A stretch of DNA of 64,000 nt from the NCBI RefSeq assembly GCF_003265705.1, contig NW_020313044.1, positions 1,218,463 to 1,282,462 of the forward strand, given 5' to 3'. A program made the translations under genes and the position numbers. The notes beneath the pieces are model-generated. The model was not told the DNA's origin and searched no databases. It saw only the letters and a program-made list of their open reading frames with translations. Positions 45,637-57,085 of this stretch are shown in pieces. The first letter of the stretch is position 1. The number at the start of each line of letters is the position of its first letter. This DNA is from Callorhinus ursinus (lineage: Eukaryota > Chordata > Mammalia > Carnivora > Otariidae).

Positions 45637-47418
45637 CTAGTAATGAAGATTAAAAAATCAGATCAGGCCAAATGTCGAGTATGTAATGCCTTTAAAATAA
45701 ATAAATATCAATAATGATGGGAAACTTTCACTTGTTAAGCAAAATGTGTCCTTTTCATAAAACTTCACACATTCTTTATTTTGCCAAATTAGATTATTAA
45801 ACACACTAAGTTTATTTTTGTCTCTCCAGGGAATGTTATAAGAAAACCACCTTGTTTGTTACTCCCTTTGAAAATTTTCAAAAGCAAATGAATGGCTGAA
45901 AAAATAATTTATGTGTCAAAATAACTTCCCTTACAAATGCATACTCTCAATTATAATGATCTGTTCCAATTAAAATACAAGTCTAGCACTAGATATGATA
46001 ATGTCCAACACCTTATCAAGCATGATAGGAATAGCTTCCTACTGCAGATTTTTCATGTTACATAATTTAGAATATGCAAAATACTGCAGCAGGCTTTTGT
46101 TTACAAATACAATACCACCATCAATGACAGAACATGAGTTACTTCCCCAGAGATAAAAATAAGATTGTCCGAGCATGGGCATGGGTTTCAGGATCTCTAG
46201 CTAAGCTAAAGACAAACACCAAGGAATCTACTTATATTAATTATAGCCTTTGAAACAGTTCTCCACGATTACCAACTTCTAGTTACTGTTTTGTTTCAGA
46301 TATTGCTTTTTTCCTTCATATTCAGCCCAAATAGTCCCTAGGTCAAACCAGTTTTATCAGTTCTAATCATGCCTTCAAAGCACCACAAATCAGGGCCACA
46401 GAGCTACACTGGCTGGTCATGCCATCTATTCAGACACATAGCACACCTGCAGTTGTACAATATGGTATTCCAAAAATAAACATATCGCAACCACTGGTTT
46501 TCAGATCCATTAATTTTTTCAGTTTCAGTTCATACTCAATAGCTATTCTAGTGTACTACACATACTTGGCCTTTTAAAAATAATTCTTCAAAAAAAAAAA
46601 AGAAAAGAAAAAACACTTTACCCAATTATCTCCTTTTTTTTTAACCTCCTATGAATCCTCCAAATTTGGGTACATCTTTCTCATCTGTCCTCCAAATAAA
46701 ATCTGATAAATGAAAACTATGAAATCAATGTATTATGGTCTCAAAGAAAGGCACCTATATATCCCTCAAGTGCAGGGCTGAGGAAATAGGAAAGGAGATG
46801 AAGCATTTCATCCATTTAAAGGTAATCAGATGAAGAGTGGAATAAAATCACAAATCACATAGCACACAGAGGTACTTTTAACTGATACAAAATTCAACTA
46901 GTAACAGCTAAACTATTTTTTTAAAAGTATTTAGGGAGGGCAGCAGGGTAGTAGCTGATGACAGGGGATAAAATTTAAATAGCAAAGGATGATTCTGCTC
47001 ACCGTTGCACTCAATGACTATATACAACATGAGTGATGCCAATCTGCTACCCCTGCATCTAGCGGTCTAGATCATTTCATGTCTCTCATGGTGTGACCAT
47101 TTGTTGCACATAGTATGGGTCTAATTTTTTTTAACATTATTTTTTCATACAGCATAGTGAGGTAAGCTCACTACTTCATCTGATGTTCAGGGAAGAAAAT
47201 CTGGCAGTACTGGACTTAATGTCTACTACCATAATGGAAGATATCAATTTTCAATCTTAAGTGAGTATATGCAACTTACATACAAAGTCACTTTCCACAC
47301 ACACTTTCAGAAATCCCCAAGATCCCATTATTTAAGTAAAGTACGATTTTTAAAAGATATATTAAAACAATTTTATAACTGTAAGAAATAATAGTGAAAT
47401 GTTATAAAAGTTTCTTAC
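45637..47418. other. FAM13B intron, no feature recognised
   Basis: AT-rich intron without young repeats. A poly(A) tract lies near 46589. No exon-like segment with suitable splice sites was found. Confidence 0.45.
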
Positions 47419-47574
47419 TGGTTATTAGATCCTTCCCCATCACAATTAAAACTTTCTGCTTCATTATTACACACCAGACTTTGCTGTTGTAAATTCTTAA
47501 GATCATGATCTATGCTGCTCTGCAGATCAAAAAGGTGCTGTTCCACAGCAGCTCTAATTGTTCTTTCTAAAATG
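47419..47574 (-). CDS. FAM13B: FAM13B exon ([17 protein letters not shown])
   Basis: This 156-base exon encodes [31 protein letters not shown] and a polar tail ending EGSNN with a split Gln. (L)[14 protein letters not shown] is diagnostic of the FAM13 family and occurs in both paralogues. The acceptor is CTGTTTTGTAG and the donor GTAAGA. Confidence 0.95.
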
Positions 47575-48269
47575 CTACAAAACAGAACACATTTTAGTGA
47601 GAAGCAGTCACCCTAACTGGGCATTTGGCCACATAAATACAAACGTTAAAACGTGACTAGTAAGACAAATTATCAGGGTATTTAAATGGGTAAACTAGAG
47701 TAAAGAAGAAACACATAAAAGGAATACATGATAATGGGTTAAATTTTTAAAAGAAATTATTATACAAATCAATCATAATATCACTATTACTACTGAGGTG
47801 GGAAAGATAAGTTCTCCCAGTAATTCATTCCCTGCTCATATATGGAAAAAATATTTACATAGATTCTTTAAAGCTATATTTATAAGGCAAAATAATTTAT
47901 CAACACTCAGCTAAATCAAAGAAACTGTAAGGGTCCTGTCCACATTTTTTACATGAAGTCTACTTCTTAAAGAAAACTTAATAAAAAGAGATCTACTGAC
48001 ATTTCTCAATCATTTCAGAAGATCAAAAAAATCATCTGATGAAAGTTCAATCTTTATTTTATGTATTAGGCAATGCATTCTTTATTTGTTCCTATTACAG
48101 TATATAAAATATTTAGTTTCACTGCCTTATGTACAATCCTTCCTCTAAAGTAAGCACAATAAATACATGATTTTCTTTTTATAAACATTTTTTATTTAAT
48201 AAATACATGATTTTCATTTCTACAGTTAAGTAATATTTTTAAATTGTCTTCTACAAATATATTACTTAC
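47575..48269. other. FAM13B intron, no feature recognised
   Basis: AT-rich intron. A small internal repeat (AATAAATACATGATTTTC) occurs twice near 48158 and 48199. Nothing else is recognised. Confidence 0.4.
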
Positions 48270-48311
48270 TCCGCAGAGGCTGGTAAGATGCTGATGGGAG
48301 ATATATGGGCA
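48270..48311 (-). CDS. FAM13B: FAM13B exon (AHISPISILPASA), first in window
   Basis: A 42-base exon with acceptor TTTGATTACAG and donor GTAAGT carries one base, AHISPISILPASA and two bases of Asp. It requires an upstream exon ending in phase 2. I could not find that exon in 48.3-64 kb, so the RhoGAP-encoding exons must lie beyond the window. From here to the TAA the frame encodes 655 residues, which leaves roughly 260 N-terminal residues outside if the length is like human FAM13B. Confidence 0.88.
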
Positions 48312-48467
48312 CTGTAATCAAAGAAAGACATTAGCTATAAAACTTTTCAATACTAAGTAACTACAAAAAGAGTTGCACTACCTTGACACAATCAGGAAAG
48401 CAAGCACCAAGTTTTAGGTTCATTTCTGGAAGAGTAGGATTCTAATTTTTAAAGAATTTATTTTTCA

Positions 48468-48668
48468 GGGGCACCTGGGTAGCTCAGTCAGTTAAGCATC
48501 TGCCTTCTACTCAGGTCATGGTCCCCGGGTCCTGGGATCGAGCTCTGCGTTGGGCTCCCTGCTCAGCGGGAAAGCCTGCTTCTCCCTCTGCCTCTGCCTC
48601 TCCCTCTGTGCTTGTGCTCGCTCTCTCTCAAATAAATAAATAAAATCTTTAAAAAAAATTATTAAAAA
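48468..48668 (+). mobile_element. Can-SINE, plus strand
   Basis: The head is GGGGCACCTGGGTAGCTCAG. It is flanked by the exact repeat AATTTATTTTTCA (48455-48467 and 48669-48681). Confidence 0.95.
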
Positions 48669-48702
48669 AATTTATTTTTCACACAAAAAACTAAATATAC
48701 AT

Positions 48703-48742
48703 ATGTGTATGTGTGTGTGTGTGCGTGTGTGTGTGTGTGTGT
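48703..48742. repeat. (TG)n microsatellite
   Basis: GTATGTGTGTGTGTGCGTGTG and further TG units in an intron. Confidence 0.9.
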
Positions 48743-49322
48743 AGCCGACTATTTCATCTGGTGCTCACTTGGAGAAACACTGACCTATATTCCAAGGCTG
48801 AAGCGAAAAAAAAGTGGACTACTATCCCAACAAAACCATCTCATCTAGGATAGTACAAGGCCTCAATGCTTACTCTGTACTTCTTGCCAGAATTAACAGC
48901 ATACGCTACTACTCAGAGGATGTTCTCAAGTTACGAAAAAGGCAAAATCGATACTAAAATCATACTACCTCATTCACTGTACTATTAACAGGCATTCCTT
49001 AGCAAATTTTGCACCACAGTATCTACTGATACTTATAAAAATATAGATAACATCTTCATTTTTACAATAGTTAAAAGTTCTACAGAAACCCACAAGGAGA
49101 TGTGGATACCACTAAAATGTTTAAAATTAAAACAAAGTGCTGGTAAGGATGTGAAGCAACTAGAACCTTCCTATATTGCTGCTGGAAATTTAAAACATCC
49201 CAACCACTTTGGAAACCAGTTTGGCACTTCCTTATACAACTTACCAAATGAGCCAGTAATGGTACTCCTGGGTATTTACTCAAGAGAAGTGAAAGCATAA
49301 TTCCTTTAGAAGACTAGCACAA

Positions 49323-49518
49323 GGGGCGCCTGGGTGGCTCAGTTGGTTAAGTGACTGCCTTCGGCTCAGGTCATGATCCTGGAGTCCCGGGATCGAGTCC
49401 TGCATCGGGCTCCCTGCTCGGCGGGGAGCCTGCTTCTCCCTCTGACCCTCCCCCATCTCATGCTCTCTCTCATTCTCTCTCTCTCAAATAAATAAATAAA
49501 ATCTTTAAAAAAAAAAAA
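49323..49518 (+). mobile_element. Can-SINE, plus strand
   Basis: The head is GGGGCGCCTGGGTGGCTCAG. It belongs to the GTGACTGCCTTCGGCTCAGG type, with ACTAGCACAAG repeated on both sides. Confidence 0.92.
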
Positions 49519-49663
49519 GACAACAACTAGCACAAGCATAGAGGCTTTATTCACAACAGCCCAACAAAGGTATCAAACCAAACAGGTGAAAGCAGATACA
49601 AGGTGTGGGACAACCCTACAATGGAATATGCTCAGTGTTTTTTTTAAATAAAAAGTACAAACA

Positions 49664-49870
49664 GGGGCACCTGGGTGGCTCAGTCGGTTAAGCACTGCCT
49701 TTGGCTCAGGTCTTGGTCCTGGGATCATGCCCCACATCGGGCTCCCTGCTAGACTGAGAGCCTGCTTCTCCCTCTCCCTCTGCTGCTCTCCCTGCTTATG
49801 CTCTCTCTCCCTCTCTCTGTCAAATAAAATCTTAAAAAAAAATTAATTTTTTAAAATGAATAAATGAATG
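49664..49870 (+). mobile_element. Can-SINE, plus strand
   Basis: The head is GGGGCACCTGGGTGGCTCAG, with a long A/T tail. It is flanked by the exact repeat GTACAAACA (49655-49663 and 49871-49879). Confidence 0.92.
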
Positions 49871-50382
49871 GTACAAACATCTGAAATACGCAACAACATG
49901 AATCTCAACATTATGTCAAGCAATGATGCCAGACACAAAAGAGTCCCTACTGTAGGAGATTCCATTTCCATGAAATTCTAAAACAGGCTAAACTTATCTA
50001 TACAATGACAGAAAGCAGATGAATGGCAGTCTGGGGCCAGACTGTTGGGTGATGGAAAGTCTGTCTTGACTGTGGTGGTTCTTAACAGGTATATTATGTG
50101 TATGTGTGCATTTATAAAATAAGTGCATGTTATTGCATAAAAGTTGTAACCTCAAAGTTGGATTTTTAAAGGAAAAAAATCACTAACAGGAAAAAAAAAT
50201 CTACAAAAGCCATATAGCAGCTACTTTTGGCAAACAGGGACATGGAGCATTTGAGAAGGAGCAAGTAACTCAAGTGGTGCTTATACAAGTTTAGTGTTTG
50301 ATAATTCAATGACTTTATGATTTCTGAACTTTTCTGTATATATGTGACTCTTCAATAAAAAGTTACTTTAAAAAGTAAATGT

Positions 50383-50586
50383 AGGGGCGCCTGGGTGGCT
50401 CAGTCATTAAGCGTCTGCCTTCGGCTCAGGTCATGATCCCAGGGTCCTAGGATCGAGCCCCACATTGGGCTCCCTGCTCTGCGGGAAGCCTGTTTCTCCC
50501 TCTCCCACTCCCCCTGCTTGTATTCCCTCTCTTGCTGTGTCTCTCTCTGTCAAATAAATAAATAAAATCTTTAAAATAAAAAAAAG
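50383..50586 (+). mobile_element. Can-SINE, plus strand, young
   Basis: The head is GGGGCGCCTGGGTGGCTCAG. It is flanked by AAAAAGTAAATGTA / AAAAAGGAAATGTA. Confidence 0.92.
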
Positions 50587-50679
50587 GAAATGTAATTAGT
50601 TTCATGAAGATCCCCTATAAATGTGCCAACCCAAACACTAACCAACATTAGGAACAGAGTCTATCAGATTAATATTCTC

Positions 50680-50908
50680 AGGATTCACTCTGGAAAACAG
50701 TATGGAGGTTCCTCAAAAAGTTGAAAATAGAACTATCCTACAACCCAGCAAATGTACTACTAGGGATTTACTCCAAAGATACAAATGTAGTGATCCGAAG
50801 GGGCACGTGTACCCCAATGTTTATAACAGCAATGTCCACAATAGCCAAACTATGAAAAGAGCCCAGACGTCCATCGACGGGATGAATGGATAAAGAAGAT
50901 GTGGTATA
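50680..50908 (+). mobile_element. Outer host L1, left part
   Basis: GGAAAACAGTATGGAGGTTC to GGATAAAGAAGATGTGGTAT is L1 ORF2-end sequence. It stops at the target site GAAGATGTGGTATA and resumes at about 56648. It is the oldest layer of the nested stack. Confidence 0.8.
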
Positions 50909-51209
50909 AATTACCAGAACTCATACAGCAATTCAATAATGCGTCAGGATACAAAATCAATGCACAGAAATCAGTTTTTTCTTATACACTAACAATGCAA
51001 CTGTAGAAAAAGAAATTAGAGAAACTATTCCATTTACAATAGCACCAAAAACCGTTAAGATACCTCGGAAGAAACCTAACCAAAGAGGTAAAGGATCTAT
51101 ACTCTAGGAACTATAGAACACTCATGAAAGAAATTGAAGACACAAAAAGATGGAAAAGCATCCCATGCTCATGGACCGGAAGACTAAACATTGTTAAAAT
51201 GTCTATGCT
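50909..51209 (+). mobile_element. Middle L1, left part (5'-truncated)
   Basis: It begins in ORF2 (CCAGAACTCATACAGCAATT) and runs to AAAATGTCTATGCTA, where the inner L1 is inserted. It contains frame breaks. It continues at 54225. Confidence 0.8.
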
Positions 51210-54200
51210 AGGGGGGCGGAGCAAGATGGCGGAGGAGTAGGAGACCTAGATTTTGTCTGGTCTCAGGAATTCAGCTGAGCAGTCATCAAAAATCTCCCAA
51301 GAAAAAAAGCCCAGGGCCAGATGGCTTCCCAGGGGAATTCTATCAGACATTTCAAGAAGAATTAATACCTATTCTCCTGAAACTGTTCCAAAAAATAGAA
51401 ATGGAAGGAAAACTTCCAAATTCATTTTATGAGGCCACCATTACCTTGATCCCAAAACCAGACAAAGACCCCATCAAAAAGGAGAATTACAGACCAACAT
51501 CCTTGATGAACATGGATGCAAAAATTCTCACCAAAATACTAGCCAATAGGATCCAACAGTACATTAAGAGGATTATTCACCACGACCAAGTGGGATTTAT
51601 CCCTGGGCTGCAAGGCTGGTTCAACATCCACAAATCAATCAACGTGATACAATACATTAACAAAAGAAAGAACAAGAATCATATGATCCTCTCAATAGAT
51701 GCACAAAAAGCATTTGACAAAGTACAGCATCCTTTCTTGATCAAAACTCTTCAGAGTATAGGGATAGAGGGTACATACCTCAATATCATAAAAGCCATCT
51801 ACGAAAAACCTACAGCCAATATCATTCTCAATGGGGAAAAGCTGAGAGCTTTTCCCCTACGGTCAGGAACGCGGCAGGGATGTCCACTCTCACCACTGCT
51901 ATTCAACATAGTATTAGAAGTCCTAGCCACAGCAATCAGACAACAAAAAGAAATCAAAGGCATCCAAATCGGCAAAGAGGAAGTCAAACTCTCACTCTTT
52001 GCAGATGATATGATACTTTATGTGGAAAACCCAAGACTCCACCCCAAAACTGCTAGAACTCATACAGGAATTCAGGCAAGTAGCAGGCTATAAAATCAAT
52101 GCACAGAAATCAGTGGCATTCCTATACACCAACAACAAGACAGAAGAGAGACAAATCAAGGAGTCGATCCCATTCACAATTGCACCCAAAACCATAAGAT
52201 ACCTAGGAATAAATCTAACCAAAGAGGCAAAGGATCTGTACTCAGAAAACTATAAAATACTCAGGAAAGAAACTGAAGAAGACACAAAGAAATGGAAAAA
52301 CGTTCCATGCTCATGGATTGGGAGAACCAACATTGTGAAGATGTCAATGCTACCTAGAGCAATCTACACATTCAATGCAATCCCCATCCAAATACCATCC
52401 ACTTTTTTCAAAGAAATGGAACAAAGAATCCTAAAATTTGTATGGAACCAGAAGAGACCCCGAATAGCCAGAGGAATATTGAAAAAGAAAAGCAAAGCTG
52501 GCGGCATCACAATTCCGGACTTCCAGCTCTATTACAAAGCTGTCATCATCAAGACAGTATGGTACTGGCACAAAAACAGACACATAGATCAATGGAACAG
52601 AATCGAGAGCCCAGAGATGGACCCTCAACTCTATGGTCAACTTATCTTTGACAAAGCAGGAAAGAATGTCCAATGGAAAAAAGACAGTCTCTTCAACAAA
52701 TGGTGTTGGGAAAATTGGACAGCCACATGCAGAAGAGTGAAACTGGACCATTTCCTTACACCACACACAAAAATAGACTCAGAATGGTTGAAAGACTTAA
52801 ACGTGAGACAGGAGTCCATCAAAATCCCAAAGGAGAACACAGGTAGCAACCTCTTCGACCTCAGCCGCAGCAACTTCTTCCTAGAAACATCGCCAAAGGC
52901 AAGGGAAGCAAGGGCAAAAATGAACTATTGGGATTTCATCTAGATAAAAAGCTTTTGCACAGCAAAAGAAACAGTCCACAAAACCAAAAGACAATCGACA
53001 GAATGGGAGAAAATATTTGCAAATGACATATCAGATAAAGGGCTAGTATCCAAAATCTATAAAGGACTTATCAAACTCAACACCCAAAGAACAAATAATC
53101 CAATCAAGAAATGAGCAGAAGACATGAACAGACATTTTTCCAAAGAAGACATCCAAATGGCCAACAGGCACGTGAAAAAGTGCTCAACATCACTCGGCAT
53201 CAGGGAAATCCAAATCAAAACCTCAATGAGATACCACCTCACACCAGTCAGAATGGCTAAAATTAACAAGTCAGGGAACGACAGATGTTGGCGGGGATGT
53301 GGAGAAAGGGGAACCCTCCTACACTGTTGGTGGGAATGCAAGCTGGTGCAACCACTCTGGAAAACAGTATGGAGGTTCCTCAAACATTGAAATTAGAGCT
53401 ACCATTCGATCCAGCAATTGCACTACTGGGTATTTACCCCAAAGATACAAATGTAGGGACCCGAAGGGGTACGTGCACCCCAATGTTTATAGCAGCAATG
53501 TCCACAATAGCCAAACTGTGGAAAGAGCCAAGATGTCCATCGACAGATGAATGGATAAAGAAGAGGTGGTATATATACACAATGGAATATTATGCGGCCA
53601 TCAAAAGGAATGAGATCTTGCCATTTGCAACGACGTGGATGGAACTGGAGGGTGTTATGCTTAGTGAAATAAGTCAATCAGAGAAAGACATATATCATAT
53701 TACCTCACTGATATGAGGAATTCTTAATCTCAGGAACAAACTGAGTGTTTACTGGAGTGGTTGGGGGTGGGAGGGATGGAGTGGCTAGGTGATAGACATT
53801 GGGGAGGGTATGTGTTATGGTGAGCGCTGTGAATTGTGCAAGACTGTTGAATCACAGATCTGTACTTCTGAAACAAATAACGCAACATATTTTAAGAAAA
53901 AAGAAAAAGAAGAAGATAGCAGGAGAGGAAGAATGAAGGGGAGTAAGTCAGAGGGGGAGACGAACCAGGAGAGATGATGGACTCTGAAAAACAAACTGAG
54001 GGTTCTAGAGGGGAGGAGGGGAGGGGGATGGGTTAGCCTGGGTAACGGAGGCGGAGCAAGATGGCGGAGGAGTAGGAGACCTGGATTTCATATGGGTATT
54101 AAAGAGGGCACATTCTGCATGGAGCACTGGGTGTTATGAACAAACAATGAATCATGGAACACTACATCAAAAACAAATGATGTAATATATGGTGATTAAC

Positions 54201-54223
54201 ATAACAATAAAAAAATTTTTTTA
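51210..54223 (+). mobile_element. Inner L1 with 5' end fused to ORF2
   Basis: It starts GGGGGCGGAGCAAGATGGCG, an L1 5' end. After about 65-70 bases it jumps straight to mid-ORF2 (51280 on), so ORF1, the endonuclease and the first part of ORF2 are absent. The reverse-transcriptase part includes FADDMILY near 51998-52021. A 2-base deletion at about 52033 shifts the frame, and TAG near 52942 and TGA near 53112 add stops. The 3' UTR ends at an A-rich tail near 54215. The TSD is AAAATGTCTATGCTA, at 51195-51209 and 54225-54239. Confidence 0.88.
54047..54089 (+). repeat. L1 5'-end fragment embedded in an L1 3' UTR
   Basis: GGAGGCGGAGCAAGATGGCG through GAGACCTGGATTTC interrupts the 3' UTR between GGGTTAGCCTGGGTAAC and TATGGGTATTAAAGAGG. 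The middle L1 at about 55715-55740 has these flanks without the extra 43 bases. Confidence 0.85.
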
Positions 54224-54224
54224 A

Positions 54225-55864
54225 AAATGTCTATGCTACCCAGAGCAATCTAAAACTTCAATGCCATCCCGATCAAAATTCCAATGACATTTTTCAAAGT
54301 ACTGGAACAAACAATCCTAAAATTTGTATGGAATCAGAAAAGACCCCAAACCGCCAAGGAAATTTTGAAAAAGAAAAACAACACTGGGGGGCATCACGTT
54401 GCCCGATTTCAAGTTATATTACAAAGCAGTGATCACCAAGACAGCATGGTACCGGCATAAAAATAGAAATGGAACAGAATAGAGAGCCCAGATATGGACC
54501 CTCAACTCTATGGTCAAATAATCTCTGACAAAGCAGGAAAAAATATGCAATGGAAAAAAAGACAGTCTCTTCAATAAATGGTTTTGGGAAAATTGGACAG
54601 CCACATGCAGAAAAATGAAACTCGACCATTCTCTAACACCATTCACAAAGATAAACTCAAAATGGATGAAAGACCTCAATGTGAGACAGGAATCCATCAA
54701 AATCCAGAACATAGGCAATAACCTCTTTGACATCGGTCACAGCAACTTCCTTCAAGATACATCTCCAAAAGCTAATGAAACAAAAACAAAAATGAACTTT
54801 TGGGACTTCATCAAGATAAAAAGCTTCTGCACAGCAAAGGAAACAGTCAACAAAACAAAGAGGCAACCCACAGAACGGGAGAAGATATTTGCAAAGGACA
54901 CTACAGATAAAGGACTGGTATCTAAGATCTATAAAGAACTTCTCAAACTCAAAACCCAAAAAACAAATAATCAAGTCAAAAAATGGGGAGAAGACATGAA
55001 AAGACACTTCTCTGAAGAAGACATACAAATGGCTAACAGACACATGAAAAAATGTTCATCATCATTAGCCATCAGAGAAATTCAAATTAAAACCACATTG
55101 AGATACCACCTTACACCAGTCAGGATGGCAAAAATAGACAGGGCAAGAAACAGCAAATGTTGGAGAGGTTGTGGAGAGAGGGGAACCCTCCTACACTGTT
55201 GGTGGGAATGCAAGTTGGTACAGCCACTTTGGAAAACAGCGTGGAGGTGCCTCAAAAAATTAAAAACAGAGCTACCCTATGACCCAGCAATTGCACTCCT
55301 GGGCATCTACCCCAAAGACACAGATGTAGTGAAAAGAAGGGCCATATGCTCCCCAATGTTCATAGCAGCGATGTCCACAATAGCCAAACTGTAGAAAGAG
55401 CCGAGATGACCTTCAGCAGATGAACGGATAAAGAAGATGTGGTCCATATATACAATGGAATATTACTCAGCCATCAGAAAGGATGAATACCCAACTTTTA
55501 CATCAGCATGGATGGGACTGGAGGAGATTATGCTCAGTGAAATAACTCAAGCAGAGAAAATCAATTATGATATGGTTTCACTTATTTGTGGAGGACATTA
55601 GGAGAAGGAAGGGAAAAATGAAGGGGGGGAAATCGGAGGGAGAGATGAACCATGAGAGACTATGGACTCTGAGAAACAAACTGAGGTTTTAGAGGGGAAG
55701 GGGGTGGAGGGATGGGTTAGCCCTGTGATGGGTATTAAGGAGGGCACGTACTGCATGGAGCACTGGCTGTTATACGAAAACAATGAATCGTGGATCACCA
55801 CATCAAAACCTAATGATGTATTGTATGGTGACTAACATAACATAATAAAATTAAACTAAAAAAA
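54225..55864 (+). mobile_element. Middle L1, right part and 3' end
   Basis: It resumes after the inner L1 with ATGTCTATGCTACCCAGAGC and covers the end of ORF2, including an open stretch at 54615-55394. The 3' UTR ends CATAATAAAATTAAACTAAA plus A-tail. Its right target-site copy, AAGAAGATGTGG, is the insertion point of the chimeric element that follows. Confidence 0.85.
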
Positions 55865-55878
55865 AGAAGAAGATGTGG

Positions 55879-56647
55879 GGGGGGCGGAGCAAGATGGCGG
55901 AGGAGTAGGAGACCTGGATTTCGTCTGGTCTCAGGAATTCAGCTGAATAGGGATCAAACCATTCTGAACACCTACGAACTGAAGAGGAGATCGAAGATAA
56001 GAATAGTAACAACACTCTGAACAGAAAAGTGACCACTTTCTGGAAGATGGAGAAACTGAGTGCTGGAGTAGATTTACACTGTCCAAGATTCATAAAGCTG
56101 GTGTCATACACCATGATTTCTGCAAAATCCTACTGGTTACAAAGTCAATCTTATTTGATGGAGGAGGAGACTACACAAGTGCAAGAATATCAAGGGGAAA
56201 GGATCACTGGAGGTCAGAAAGCTTAGAAAAGTACCCAGCATATGGGTTGTCATTAGAGGGAAGGGCATGGAAGACACGTCAAAGAAGAAATGGAAGAGAA
56301 ACATAGCTACATTTTTCCATAAGAAGAGAAAATACAAGAGCAGCAAACAAACACAGTCAAATGTTTTAGGACTTCATTTGAGAAAAAGACGACTTGGCTG
56401 GAAGATGCTTAAATCTGTGTTATGTGTTGGGTAATGTGTTATAGTCTTTCATTGAATTATCACTTTCCATCCTCAAAATATCTGTTGACAAAGATGTTAT
56501 TTTTCCCTGTTTTGTAGATGAAGACAGAAGTAAACAACTAGTGTGTGAAACTGTGGGTCAGTTTTTCCCTTTATATGCCAGAAGACAACTAAGGTCCTTT
56601 ACAATAATAAACAGATTTTTATCTTTCTTTAAAAAAAAAAAAAAAGA
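55879..56647 (+). mobile_element. Chimeric retrocopy: L1 5' end plus unrelated polyadenylated RNA
   Basis: It starts GGGGGGCGGAGCAAGATGGC and follows the L1 5' end for about 168 bases, to TTTCTGGAAG at 56046. The next roughly 590 bases show no L1 similarity that I recognise. AATAAA at 56606-56611 is followed 20 bases later by poly(A) (56631 on). The unit is flanked by AGAAGAAGATGTGG (55865-55878 and 56648-56661). The 3' part includes MIR-like sequence (56440-56560). These are all the hallmarks of an L1-mobilised processed transcript initiated in an L1 promoter. The longest frame (56029-56226, 65 codons) resembles no protein I know. Confidence 0.8.
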
Positions 56648-57085
56648 AGAAGAAGATGTGGTATATATATACACATGGAATTATTACTCAGCCATCAAAA
56701 AAATGAAATCTTGCCATTTGAAACGACATAGCTGGAACTAGAGGGTATTATGCTAACCAAACTAAGTCAATCAGAGAAAGACAATTATACAATCTCACTC
56801 ATATGTGGAATTTAAGAAACAGACCTGAGCCGAAGGCAGACGCCTAACAACTGAGCCACCAGGCATCCCACCATAAGAGATTCTTAATCAGAGGAAACAA
56901 ACTGAGGGTTGCTGGAGGGGAGCTGGGTGGGGAGATGAGGCAACTGGGTGATGGGCATTAAGGAGAACATGTGATGTAATGAGCGCTGGGTGTCATATAA
57001 TACTAATGAATCACTGAACTCTACACCTCTGAAACTAATAATACACTATATGTTAATTGAATTTAAATTAGAAAAAGAAAAAAAG
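56648..57085 (+). mobile_element. Outer host L1, right part and 3' end
   Basis: GTGGTATATATATACACATG, the ATTACTCAGCCATCAAAAAA block and AATACACTATATGTTAATTG complete the L1 left at 50908. A minus-strand SINE fragment at 56821-56869 lies within it. Confidence 0.8.
56821..56869 (-). mobile_element. Can-SINE head fragment, minus strand
   Basis: GACCTGAGCCGAAGGCAGAC to GAGCCACCAGGCATCCC is present with no tail sequence, so only the tRNA-like head survives inside the L1 3' UTR. Confidence 0.8.

Larger units (their letters stand above)
49075..50365 (+). mobile_element. Old L1M-like 3' end with two SINEs
   Basis: GGAAATTTAAAACATCCCAA, GGTATTTACTCAAGAGAAGT, CATGAAATTCTAAAACAGGC and TGACTCTTCAATAAAAAGTT follow an old L1 3' end. 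SINEs at 49323 and 49664 interrupt it. Confidence 0.65.

Noticed and set aside
52020..52943. 307-codon open frame as a host gene
   Set aside because: It is the C-terminal half of L1 ORF2, frameshifted from the preceding 51401-52093 frame by a 2-base deletion.
54615..55394. 259-codon open frame as a host gene
   Set aside because: It is the end of ORF2 of the middle L1, with the usual RYHLTPVRM and [16 protein letters not shown] segments.
56029..56226. 65-codon frame in the chimeric retrocopy as a protein
   Set aside because: It is short, spans the L1/non-L1 junction, and has no family similarity that I recognise. The unit is better treated as a non-coding retrocopy.
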